Source: Chryseobacterium sp. ERMR1:04 (GTDB lineage: Bacteria > Bacteroidota > Bacteroidia > Flavobacteriales > Weeksellaceae). From it: a DNA stretch of 64,000 nt. The position numbers and the translations under genes are program-made. The notes beneath the pieces are model-generated. The model was not told the DNA's origin. It worked only from the letters and a program-made list of their open reading frames with translations, and made no database searches. Of the stretch, positions 53,849-61,681 are shown one piece after another (the stretch's first letter is position 1; the number at the start of each line of letters is the position of its first letter). The stretch covers positions 310,001 to 374,000 of the forward strand of contig NZ_LIRF01000004.1 in the NCBI RefSeq assembly GCF_001297705.1, given 5' to 3'.

Positions 53849-54275
53849 TAAGTGATGTATGTTTTATATCCTAATAAGTAGAAGTAATTTTCGATTTGTT
53901 ACAAGAATAAAAATTTATTCAAATTAAATAGTGTTTAATCTTTTTCTACTTTATTCATAGATATTTACAATAAAGTGTTTAACTGTAATTGCCCAATTTT
54001 ATTTATTTTTGCCTCATAAGTGGGTGTAAGTCAGTATCAGAGCAAGTTTCATGTAAATGTGGAAAACTTTTAAGGTTAAAAGTCAGCCAATTAGTATTTA
54101 CCTCTTTTAAAATCAGTTCTTTTTTTCGACCTTTGTGCTTCGCACGTAACAAGAGATAACTGTTTCATTGATGTGAATAACTTTGAAATATAAGTTTCAA
54201 ATAATCAGAACGTTAATTATTTCTTGCATCTTATCGCAGTGATCTAATTATTTTAATTTTAAAGACATTTTTAAT
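53849..54275 (+). other. Non-coding region with predicted promoter and long leader of nrdB
   Basis: There is no gene in this 427-bp gap. Two direct copies of AGTGTTTAA (53930-53938 and 53974-53982) precede a -7 box at 54004, leaving a leader of roughly 258 bases. The leader contains a perfect inverted repeat, ACTTTTAA / TTAAAAGT (54066-54083), and a GTGC / GCAC hairpin (54135-54145). It does not match the cobalamin, TPP or SAM riboswitch cores that I know. Confidence 0.5.
54004..54011 (+). promoter_or_regulatory. Predicted -7 box of nrdB
   Basis: TATTTTTG followed by CCTC fits TAnnTTTG. A -33 TTG at ideal spacing is not obvious. Confidence 0.45.
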
Positions 54276-55250
54276 ATGGGAATTTTTGATAAAAGAGTAA
54301 GCTACAAACCATTTGAATACCCTGAGGTTCTTCAATTTGTAGAGGCTATCAACAAATCGTTTTGGGTACATTCGGAAGTGGATTTTACCGCAGATGTTCA
54401 GGATTTTCATTCACAATTGGAACCACACGAAAAGCACGCTGTGAAAAATGCGCTTCTAGCCATTGCACAGATCGAGGTGTCTGTAAAGACATTCTGGGGA
54501 AACCTATATAATCATATGCCAAAACCTGAGTTGAATGGTCTTGGAGCTACTTTTGCAGAATGCGAATTCCGTCATTCTGAAGCCTATTCCCGTTTGGTAG
54601 AAGTATTAGGATATAGCGAAGAATTCTCTAACGTGATAGAAATTCCTGCTGTTAAAAAGAGAATTGATTTCTTATCAAATGTTTTAAAGCATGCGAATTC
54701 TACAACACCGAAAGAATATGTTTCTTCTCTTTTATTATTCAGTATCCTGATTGAAAACGTGTCGCTTTTCTCACAATTTGCGATTATTCTTTCTTTCACA
54801 AGGTTTAAAGGATACATGAAAAATGTTTCTAACATCATCGCTTGGACTTCTATTGATGAGCAGATTCACGCAAATGCAGGAATTTATTTGATCAACAAAA
54901 TCCGTGAAGAGCAACCAGATCTATTAACTGATTCTGATATTGAAGATATTTATACTTTAGTTGATCAGTCTGTAGAATTAGAAGGTGAAATCATCGACTG
55001 GATCTTTGAATTAGGAGAATTAAGCTTCTTCTCAAAAGAAGATCTATTAAACTTTATGAAATACCGTGTTGACGACAGTTTAAAGAAAATCAATATGGAT
55101 ACCCGTTACAATATTACTCCGGAGCAATACCGTCCAATGAAATGGTTTGAAGAAGAAGTTTTCGCGAACTCTATGGATGATTTCTTTGCAAAAAGACCGG
55201 TGGATTACACGAAGCACGATAAGAGTATTACAGCAAACGATTTGTTCTAG
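54276..55250 (+). CDS. nrdB: Ribonucleotide reductase class I, small subunit NrdB
   Basis: NrdB houses the di-metal site that starts radical chemistry for dNTP synthesis. The 324-residue ferritin-like protein has QIEVSVKTFWGNL (Glu67 probably a metal ligand), CEFRHSEAYSRLVEVLGY (Glu97, His100 and Tyr104 at the radical-tyrosine position), and TSIDEQIHANAGIYLI (Glu and His ligands). There is no N-terminal ATP-cone, unlike some Bacteroidota NrdB proteins. It precedes nrdA on the same strand, but a 433-bp gap full of repeats separates them. The metal content cannot be decided. Confidence 0.93.
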   Translation: MGIFDKRVSYKPFEYPEVLQFVEAINKSFWVHSEVDFTADVQDFHSQLEPHEKHAVKNALLAIAQIEVSVKTFWGNLYNHMPKPELNGLGATFAECEFRHSEAYSRLVEVLGYSEEFSNVIEIPAVKKRIDFLSNVLKHANSTTPKEYVSSLLLFSILIENVSLFSQFAIILSFTRFKGYMKNVSNIIAWTSIDEQIHANAGIYLINKIREEQPDLLTDSDIEDIYTLVDQSVELEGEIIDWIFELGELSFFSKEDLLNFMKYRVDDSLKKINMDTRYNITPEQYRPMKWFEEEVFANSMDDFFAKRPVDYTKHDKSITANDLF

Positions 55251-55302
55251 ATTTTAGAGTAGGCGCGAGCGAAGCGAGCGTCAAAACATATAGTATTAGC
55301 GT

Positions 55303-55370
55303 TGTCATGCTGAGCAAAGTCGAAGCATCTCGTTCAAGAGAATAGAAATTTCTCGTTCCTCAGAATGACA
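55303..55370. repeat. Dispersed intergenic hairpin element, TGTCATGCTGAG type
   Basis: TGTCATGCTGAG at one end and CTCAGAATGACA at the other pair as a long imperfect hairpin with GTCGAAGCATCTC inside. I recognise this as a common non-coding element in Bacteroidota genomes. A partial copy lies at 47708-47733. Confidence 0.6.
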
Positions 55371-55526
55371 TGAAAATAAATATATTGAGAAATTTAAAAC
55401 CTCAATAGAATGGATTTTAATCCATTAAATAAAGTATAAAAGTATTTGGTTATAGCCAAAACTTATTACTAAAGAAGATTGTTTCATTTTTAGCAATGAC
55501 AATCCTAAGGGAAACAGATTTTTATC

Positions 55527-55600
55527 TTAGCCCTGATAGAGCGGCCTGTTTGAGCTCTTTTTCTTTGCAAAAGAAAAAAGCGAGTAGCGAAAGCAGGTAG
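55527..55600. repeat. Flavobacteriia intergenic element, TAGCCCTGATAGAGCGGC type
   Basis: The element starts TTAGCCCTGATAGAGCGGCC. A hairpin pairs TTTTTCTTT with AAAGAAAAA around 55560-55580, and the element ends GAGTAGCGAAAGCAGGT. The order of conserved ends and a variable central hairpin is the pattern of a widespread Flavobacteriia intergenic repeat that I know from other genomes. Confidence 0.6.
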
Positions 55601-55652
55601 AAAAGTGAGGAGATGAACAAAATTTTCTGCTCCTAGAAAAAATTAACAATAC

Positions 55653-55669
55653 AATGTACACCGTACATT
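55653..55669 (+). promoter_or_regulatory. Palindrome just upstream of nrdA
   Basis: AATGTAC and GTACATT are perfect arms around ACC, ending 14 bp before the nrdA ATG. It could be an operator or a translation-blocking hairpin. It does not resemble the NrdR box. Confidence 0.45.
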
Positions 55670-55683
55670 TTACAAGATAAAAA

Positions 55684-57345
55684 ATGGAAGACCAAAAAAA
55701 TTCAAATATATGGTGGCTCAATGAAGAGTCTGAGCAAATGCTTAACAGAGGATATCTGTTGAAAGGAGAAACTGTAGATGGAGCTATCGACAGAATCACC
55801 ATGGCGGCTGCAAAAAAATTATACAAGCCGGAATTACAAGCCGCTTTCAAGGAAATGATCGTAAAAGGATGGATCAGTTTCTCTTCTCCTGTTTGGGCAA
55901 ACATGGGAACGCAGAGAGGTCTTCCTATCTCTTGTTTCAACGTTCACATTCCGGACAGCATTGAAGGAATTACCCACAAAATGGGTGAAGTAATCATGCA
56001 GACGAAAATTGGCGGGGGAACTTCAGGGTATTTCGGAGAACTTCGTAACAGAGGGACTGCGGTAACCGATAACGGAAAATCTTCCGGAGCTGTTTCTTTC
56101 ATGAAATTGTTTGATACAGCAATGGATGTCGTTTCTCAAGGCGGTGTAAGAAGAGGTGCTTTTGCTGCTTATTTGGATATTGACCACGGAGATATTGAAG
56201 AATTTTTATCTATTAAAGACATCGGAAGTCCGATCCAGAACTTGTTTACAGGAATTTGTGTTCCTGATTACTGGATGCAGGATATGATTGACGGTGATAT
56301 GGACAAACGTAAGATCTGGGCAAGAGTATTGGAAAGCCGTCAACAAAAAGGGCTACCTTATATATTCTTTACCGATAACGTGAACAGAAATAAGCCTCAG
56401 GTTTATAAAGACTTAGGAATGCCTGTCAACGCAAGTAACCTTTGTTCTGAAATCATGCTTCCTTCTACAAGAGAAGAATCTTTCATCTGTTGTTTATCTT
56501 CTATGAATTTAGAGCTATACGACGAATGGAAAGATACAGACGCTGTAAAATTAGCCGTATACTTCTTAGATGCAGTTCTAACTGAATTTATCGAAAAAAC
56601 AGAAGGAAACTATTACCTACAAGGAGCAAGAAACTTCGCTATGCGTCACAGAGCGCTTGGTTTAGGAGTTTTAGGATACCATTCTTATTTACAAAAAAAT
56701 ATGATTCCGTTTGAAAGTTTTGAGGCCACTCAATTCAATGCAAGAGCATTCAAACATATCAAAGAACAAGCAGAATTAGCTTCAAGAGAATTAGCGAACA
56801 TCTACGGTGAACCAGAATTATTGAAAGGGTACGGATTGAGAAATACCACCACAATGGCTATTGCTCCTACCACTTCAAGTTCTGCCATTTTAGGACAAAC
56901 TTCTCCTGGAATTGAGCCTTTTGCCTCTAACTATTACAAGGCAGGTCTTGCAAAAGGAAACTTTATGCGTAAGAATAAATACTTGGCTAAATTATTAGAA
57001 GAAAAAGGTCTTGACAACGAGGAAACTTGGAGAACGATCATGCTAAATCACGGTTCTGTTCAACACTTAGCTGAATTAACTGAAGAAGAGAAAGCAGTAT
57101 TCAAAACATTTAAAGAGATTTCTCCAATGGAGATCATTTCTCAGGCTGCACAAAGACAACAGTATATTGACCAAGCACAATCATTAAACCTACAAATTCC
57201 TTCTACAATGCCTGTAAAAGATGTAAACTATCTTTACATTGAAGCATGGAAAAAAGGAGTGAAAACATTATACTACCAAAGAAGTTCATCTGTTTCTAAA
57301 GAAATGATGGTGAATTTCGTTTCTTGTTCCGCTTGTGAAGCATAA
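55684..57345 (+). CDS. nrdA: Ribonucleotide reductase class I, large subunit NrdA (short form)
   Basis: The large subunit reduces ribonucleotides to deoxyribonucleotides. The 553-residue protein begins directly with the catalytic part and has no N-terminal ATP-cone. Active-site residues are Cys84 in ISCFNV, Asn252, Cys254 and Glu256 in SNLCSEIMLP, the partner Cys in ICCLSSMN, the Tyr pair in KTLYYQRS and the C-terminal shuttle cysteines in CSACEA. It is much shorter than the E. coli enzyme (about 760), but all catalytic elements are there, so it is a short natural form and not a fragment. A strong terminator follows. Confidence 0.93.
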   Translation: MEDQKNSNIWWLNEESEQMLNRGYLLKGETVDGAIDRITMAAAKKLYKPELQAAFKEMIVKGWISFSSPVWANMGTQRGLPISCFNVHIPDSIEGITHKMGEVIMQTKIGGGTSGYFGELRNRGTAVTDNGKSSGAVSFMKLFDTAMDVVSQGGVRRGAFAAYLDIDHGDIEEFLSIKDIGSPIQNLFTGICVPDYWMQDMIDGDMDKRKIWARVLESRQQKGLPYIFFTDNVNRNKPQVYKDLGMPVNASNLCSEIMLPSTREESFICCLSSMNLELYDEWKDTDAVKLAVYFLDAVLTEFIEKTEGNYYLQGARNFAMRHRALGLGVLGYHSYLQKNMIPFESFEATQFNARAFKHIKEQAELASRELANIYGEPELLKGYGLRNTTTMAIAPTTSSSAILGQTSPGIEPFASNYYKAGLAKGNFMRKNKYLAKLLEEKGLDNEETWRTIMLNHGSVQHLAELTEEEKAVFKTFKEISPMEIISQAAQRQQYIDQAQSLNLQIPSTMPVKDVNYLYIEAWKKGVKTLYYQRSSSVSKEMMVNFVSCSACEA

Positions 57346-57381
57346 GATACAAGTAATAAATTTTAACATATTATTGATAAG

Positions 57382-57407
57382 AGCACGCTTTTTTAGCGTG
57401 CTTTTTT
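57382..57407 (+). terminator. Terminator of nrdA
   Basis: Arms AGCACGCT and AGCGTGCT flank TTTTT and are followed by a T-run. This is a strong intrinsic terminator 37 bp after the stop. Confidence 0.92.
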
Positions 57408-57575
57408 CGTTGATGGTACTCACAAAATATTTAGAAAACTTAGATAGAAAGCAAAAATTCGCCTTCATTATATAAATAATTTTAATATTTTTTTTTAACT
57501 TTAATAGTATATAAGGCTGGTATCTATAATATTAGTATCAACTTATAGTAAGATTAACCCTAAAACACACACATT

Positions 57576-57944
57576 ATGAAAAAAATAGACCTAATGAATT
57601 TACGGTACGAAAACCACGTTACCAAAAAGAAAGTAGACAATACTTTATTTCTTATTGACGAAATAACAGGAGCTTTATTTACGAGAAACAACGAATTCGA
57701 TATTACCACTTTTAAAGATGCAGATGGTAATAAATGGGCTCATAGTGAGGGACCCATATCTGCTAATAGAGATTTAACCCATCTTATGATAGGCAACGGA
57801 GATGGAGCCTATGGAATAGATAACCTCTACATAACCGGTGATATAGAAGGTATGCTTCAGAAAGCATTACAACATTTTTTGCCTCTGGTAGAAAAAGATA
57901 ACTTTTTTGTTGAACAAGATAGATGGACTATTTTCCTGAATTAA
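57576..57944 (+). CDS. Small protein of unknown function
   Basis: The 122-residue protein starts MKKIDLMNLRYENHVTKKKVDNTLFLID. It has no signal peptide, transmembrane segment or known motif. There is a mixed strand pattern in the first half (ITGALFTRNNEFDITTFKDADGNKW) and a helix near the end (GMLQKALQHFLPLVEKDN). Good terminators on both sides and a coherent frame support a real gene. I do not recognise the family, and the neighbours give no hint. It is likely cytoplasmic. Confidence 0.7.
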   Translation: MKKIDLMNLRYENHVTKKKVDNTLFLIDEITGALFTRNNEFDITTFKDADGNKWAHSEGPISANRDLTHLMIGNGDGAYGIDNLYITGDIEGMLQKALQHFLPLVEKDNFFVEQDRWTIFLN

Positions 57945-57960
57945 ATAAAATCAAGTACAA

Positions 57961-57994
57961 AAAGGAGCTCATTAATATCATCAGCTCCTTTTTG
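57961..57994 (+). terminator. Terminator of the small unknown gene
   Basis: Arms AAAGGAGCT (57961-57969) and AGCTCCTTT (57983-57991) are followed by T-rich sequence. Confidence 0.85.
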
Positions 57995-58012
57995 TCATTA
58001 CATCATAAAAAA

Positions 58013-58034
58013 AGCCCAGAATTAGATTCTGGAC
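58013..58034 (-). terminator. Terminator of the TonB-dependent receptor gene
   Basis: AGCCCAGAAT and ATTCTGGACT form a hairpin with one mismatch, followed on the minus strand by a T-run, 30 bp after the receptor stop. Confidence 0.75.
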
Positions 58035-58063
58035 TATTGAAAGAATATATAGTAAAATAAAAA

Positions 58064-61000
58064 TTAAAAGTTATATCTCACTCCTAGCTGAGCCTGGAAT
58101 CTTGATGCAAACTGATCAATGGTATAAGGCAATCCAGGAGTTGTAAAGTTATAGGTTGGATCACCAGCCGAAGGTTGTCCTGCAGCTACGTTTCCTACTT
58201 TTGTTAACCCTGTACTCGCTGTAGAGTTAAAGGTATTCGGTACAAAATACACTTTACCCCAGTTTTTATTCAGTAGGTTGGTAAGATTGATGATGCTTAA
58301 TGAGATCTGTATGTTATTTTTAGATTTCGGGCTCAATCTTATTTCATCCATAATTTTGAAATCGGCTTGTATATTCCATGGAGTTACATCACCGTTTCTT
58401 TCTGTAAACTTCCCTCTTCGAGAGCTCAGGTATTTGTTATTGTCCACAAATTTCTCATAATCTGCAATTTGCTGTTGTGCAGAAACCAAAACATTTCCGG
58501 CAGCATCTTTTATAGCAACAATATACTTAGCCGCTTCATTAGCATCTTTGAAGATGTAAGAAAGTCCGGCCGCCTGTCCTGTATTTGCAATTGTACTGTT
58601 TACAAATCCCCAAGAGAAAGGGTTTCCTGATTGTGCATTGAAATATACGTTAGCAGATAATCTATTGGATGGCGAAACATTCACTGAATAACCAAGGTTG
58701 GCCACTACTCTGTTTTTAATGGCAAAGTTAGAAGTTGTAAGCTGTGGATTATTCGGTGTCAGAGACTGGTTCATCTGCCAGTTACTCTCCATAGAGTTTC
58801 TGATTCCGTTGGTAATATCTTTTGCATCACCATAGGTATACGCAACAAAGAAATTAAATCCGAAATTATATGATTTAGAAAGCTGTGCCGTTAAATTATA
58901 TCGGTATCCTTCTTTGGTATTAGATAAAAGATAAGCGTTAGAAAAATTACTGTTGATGTTGGTAGTATAAATCGGCATTTCATGATTCGTATCATAACTG
59001 TAATACGTCACTTTATCCGTTTTATTAACCTGCTGGAACTGTAGATCGTATAATACTTTTGTATAGATTCCTTCTAATGTCAATTTATATCCGGAAACAG
59101 TATAATCAACAGCCAATGAACTTCTCCATACTCTTGGCATTTTAAAGTTATTATCAATAAGATCTACCTGAACTTTAGAAGAGTTTTGCCATTTCGGGAA
59201 ATTACCGCTTACCAAAGGATCTCCATTAGCTGCCAACTGTGCTGCTGTAGGCGAATTATAATCATAACTTCCAAAACCTACACCATCATTATAATAAGCA
59301 TACCCTAACCATGCAAAAGGAATTCTTCCCACAAAAATACCGGATCCTCCTCTCAACACCACAGATCTGTCTTCTGTAACATCCCATGTAAATCCAACTC
59401 TTGGAGAGAAAGTAGGTTTATTAAGATAGTTATTGGTCAATTGGCTTAATGGCGTATACGTATAGGTATTTCCATAATTAGGATCTTGAGGAGAATTGGT
59501 TACCTGTGGGCTTAGATTAGGTTTATTAGGCAGATCCGTGTAATCTACTCTTACTCCCGGTGAAATTCTCACTCTTCCTAAATTGATCTCATCCTGGAAA
59601 TATAAGGAGAGTAGATTAACTTTATACGAAGCATAAGGATTATTAAAAATCGTTTCTCTGCTGTCTCCGTTGAATGGATAGGTACCTCTTATTCTTGAAG
59701 GGTTCGCATTATAGAAATCATTTAAGCTTTTATAAGAAATTCTTCCGTTTAAAGCATTTACAAAACCGTAATCAATATTATACAATTCATTATGCGTTCC
59801 TAATAAGAAGGTATGAACTCCTGTTTTGTACGTTAGGTTATCGGTGATTTCAAAAGTCTTCTGCTTCATATTAAAAACAGTTGCTTCTCTGTCATTTCCT
59901 AATAAAATAGTTCCGCCATTATAAGCGATTTCCACTTGTGGGAACATCGCATTGGAAGAAGTAGGATCTCTATAATCATGAATAGAAGAATATCCTAATA
60001 TTAAATTATTACTCCATTTATCATTAAAACGGCTTTTCAATTCCAATGTGGTAGAAGAAGACGTGTTCTTCTGGATATAATCCATACTGGAGAATCTGAA
60101 GTTCGCGCCATCTCTTTCAAGGTTTGAAGCCTGCGAGAATACCGTATTATTTTTAATGGATAAGGTATGCTTATCATTAATCTTCCAATCTAATTTATTA
60201 AAAAGCTTAGAACTTTCTGAGAAATTATTATATTGATTGAAACTTCCTACATTGAAATTATATTTATTACGAACAAAATCAGAAATCTGCTGAGCCACCG
60301 CATCATTCACCAATGCATTAGGATCATTCGCATTATAAAAAACAGGATCTGTTCTTTTCGTATATTCTAAATTGGTAAATAAGAATACTTTGTCTTTTAC
60401 AACAGGTAAACCTACTCTACCTCCATAAATAAAATCTTCAAAAGAACTCGGCATTTTTGAATTATCACCAATTCTGTTGTTTCCTGTAATAGAAGCGTTT
60501 CTTCCATAAGCATACAAAGATCCGGTAATATCATTACTTCCACTTCGTGTTACTGCATTGATACTTCCTCCTAAGAAATTCCCCAACTTTACATCATAAG
60601 GAGCAATGTAAACTTGTACATCCTGAATAGCATCTAAACTAATGGAGTTGGAACGCGTGCTACTTCCCGGCATTCCTGATGTTCCCGTTTGACCTCCTAA
60701 AGACGGACTAAATCCGATCGCATCATTATTAATAGATCCGTCAATGGTAACGTTGTTATAACGGAAGTTGGTTCCGTTAAAAGAGTTATTTGCACTCTGT
60801 GGAACCAGTTTTGTCACATCCTGAATTCCTCTGTTGATATTAGGAAGCCCTGCGATCTGTGCCTGACTGATACCTACTCCGTTTTTTACAGTGGTTCTTT
60901 TGGAGGTTAATTTCACCTCATCAATCACCTTTTCTCTGTTGTTAACTTCCACAACCGGTAAATCATTATTACCCAATGAAAGCTGTATATTCGTATTAGA

Positions 61001-61249
61001 ATAAATGACCTGCGAACCATCCGAAACCTCTATCGTATAAGGCCCTCCCGGTTGCAAATTATCTAAGCTGAACTGCCCTTTACTATTACTTTTTGTTTCA
61101 AAAGTACTGTTCGTAGGTACGTGCACTACTTTCACAGTAACTTCGGAAGTGATCCCTTTTAACCGGCCAAAAATTTTAGAGCTGGTCTCCTGTGAAAATG
61201 CAAACCCAAAGGACAATAAAGCAAAAGCACAGATAATTTTTTTCTTCAT
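58064..61249 (-). CDS. TonB-dependent receptor, Oar-like
   Basis: This is a 1061-residue outer membrane protein with a signal peptide (MKKKIICAFALLSFGFAFSQ). A carboxypeptidase-regulatory-like domain follows (ITSEVTVKVVHVPTNSTFETKSNSKGQFSLDNLQPGGPYTIEV), then a plug (GVGISQAQIAGLPNINRGIQDVTKLVPQS) and a long beta-barrel ending in aromatic QLGVRYNF. The Oar-type plug with FNGTNFRYNNVTIDGS distinguishes it from SusC proteins, and no SusD-like gene is adjacent. The substrate is unknown. The ATG at 61247-61249 is preferred; the longer frame starts upstream of the signal peptide. Confidence 0.92.
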   Translation of the reverse strand: MKKKIICAFALLSFGFAFSQETSSKIFGRLKGITSEVTVKVVHVPTNSTFETKSNSKGQFSLDNLQPGGPYTIEVSDGSQVIYSNTNIQLSLGNNDLPVVEVNNREKVIDEVKLTSKRTTVKNGVGISQAQIAGLPNINRGIQDVTKLVPQSANNSFNGTNFRYNNVTIDGSINNDAIGFSPSLGGQTGTSGMPGSSTRSNSISLDAIQDVQVYIAPYDVKLGNFLGGSINAVTRSGSNDITGSLYAYGRNASITGNNRIGDNSKMPSSFEDFIYGGRVGLPVVKDKVFLFTNLEYTKRTDPVFYNANDPNALVNDAVAQQISDFVRNKYNFNVGSFNQYNNFSESSKLFNKLDWKINDKHTLSIKNNTVFSQASNLERDGANFRFSSMDYIQKNTSSSTTLELKSRFNDKWSNNLILGYSSIHDYRDPTSSNAMFPQVEIAYNGGTILLGNDREATVFNMKQKTFEITDNLTYKTGVHTFLLGTHNELYNIDYGFVNALNGRISYKSLNDFYNANPSRIRGTYPFNGDSRETIFNNPYASYKVNLLSLYFQDEINLGRVRISPGVRVDYTDLPNKPNLSPQVTNSPQDPNYGNTYTYTPLSQLTNNYLNKPTFSPRVGFTWDVTEDRSVVLRGGSGIFVGRIPFAWLGYAYYNDGVGFGSYDYNSPTAAQLAANGDPLVSGNFPKWQNSSKVQVDLIDNNFKMPRVWRSSLAVDYTVSGYKLTLEGIYTKVLYDLQFQQVNKTDKVTYYSYDTNHEMPIYTTNINSNFSNAYLLSNTKEGYRYNLTAQLSKSYNFGFNFFVAYTYGDAKDITNGIRNSMESNWQMNQSLTPNNPQLTTSNFAIKNRVVANLGYSVNVSPSNRLSANVYFNAQSGNPFSWGFVNSTIANTGQAAGLSYIFKDANEAAKYIVAIKDAAGNVLVSAQQQIADYEKFVDNNKYLSSRRGKFTERNGDVTPWNIQADFKIMDEIRLSPKSKNNIQISLSIINLTNLLNKNWGKVYFVPNTFNSTASTGLTKVGNVAAGQPSAGDPTYNFTTPGLPYTIDQFASRFQAQLGVRYNF

Positions 61250-61681
61250 ATTTTTTACTTCTATTTTCTGGAGCAAAATTATATCGCAAAAAGATCAAGT
61301 ATGGTAACATACAGTTAACATTATGTGACCTAATGTTTAACATTTCCTTAAAAAAAACTTAATAGGATTATTAGTTTAATTTATAAAGCTATTTAAATTT
61401 TTTACCAAAAATAGCTCCTATAGCCCTAAACTATTAACAAAGTATACTAAAAAAATGTTTCCCAATTTTTATAGGGATCAATTGTATTTTTGTTAAGTTC
61501 ATTATTTATAAAAAAATATAGATTTTATTTTCAGTTTAAGTTCGAAAAATAAAAACTTATCCTATTTAAATAAATATACCCTGTTTTTATTTCGCTAAAC
61601 ACTAAAATTTACGATTTAAAAAAATAATATATTTACAAAATCAAGTCTATTTTTTAATAAATATTAATTAACACAAAAAAA
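61250..61681. other. Divergent intergenic region between receptor and T9SS protein genes
   Basis: No gene is seen. TAATTTTG on the minus strand (complement of 61274-61281) is the likely -7 box of the receptor. The rest is AT-rich, and the plus-strand promoter of the T9SS protein could not be fixed. Confidence 0.5.

Larger units (their letters stand above)
55251..55683 (+). other. Repeat-rich gap between nrdB and nrdA
   Basis: There is no gene. The gap holds two different dispersed-type intergenic elements (55303-55370 and 55527-55600) and a 17-bp palindrome (55653-55669) just before nrdA. The bases at 55262-55282 (AGGCGCGAGCGAAGCGAGCG region) also look like part of a hairpin repeat. Confidence 0.6.

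Noticed and set aside
53920..53985. NrdR boxes upstream of nrdB
   Set aside because: The AGTGTTTAA copies match only half of the NrdR box each and are 44 bp apart, not the roughly 31-bp spacing usual for NrdR.
53849..54275. Known riboswitch (cobalamin, TPP, SAM) before nrdB
   Set aside because: None of the conserved core words of these classes could be found; kept only as an unassigned leader.
55527..55940. A 137-residue reading frame antisense to the nrdA start
   Set aside because: It is opposite the well-supported nrdA gene and the upstream repeat element and has no recognisable features.
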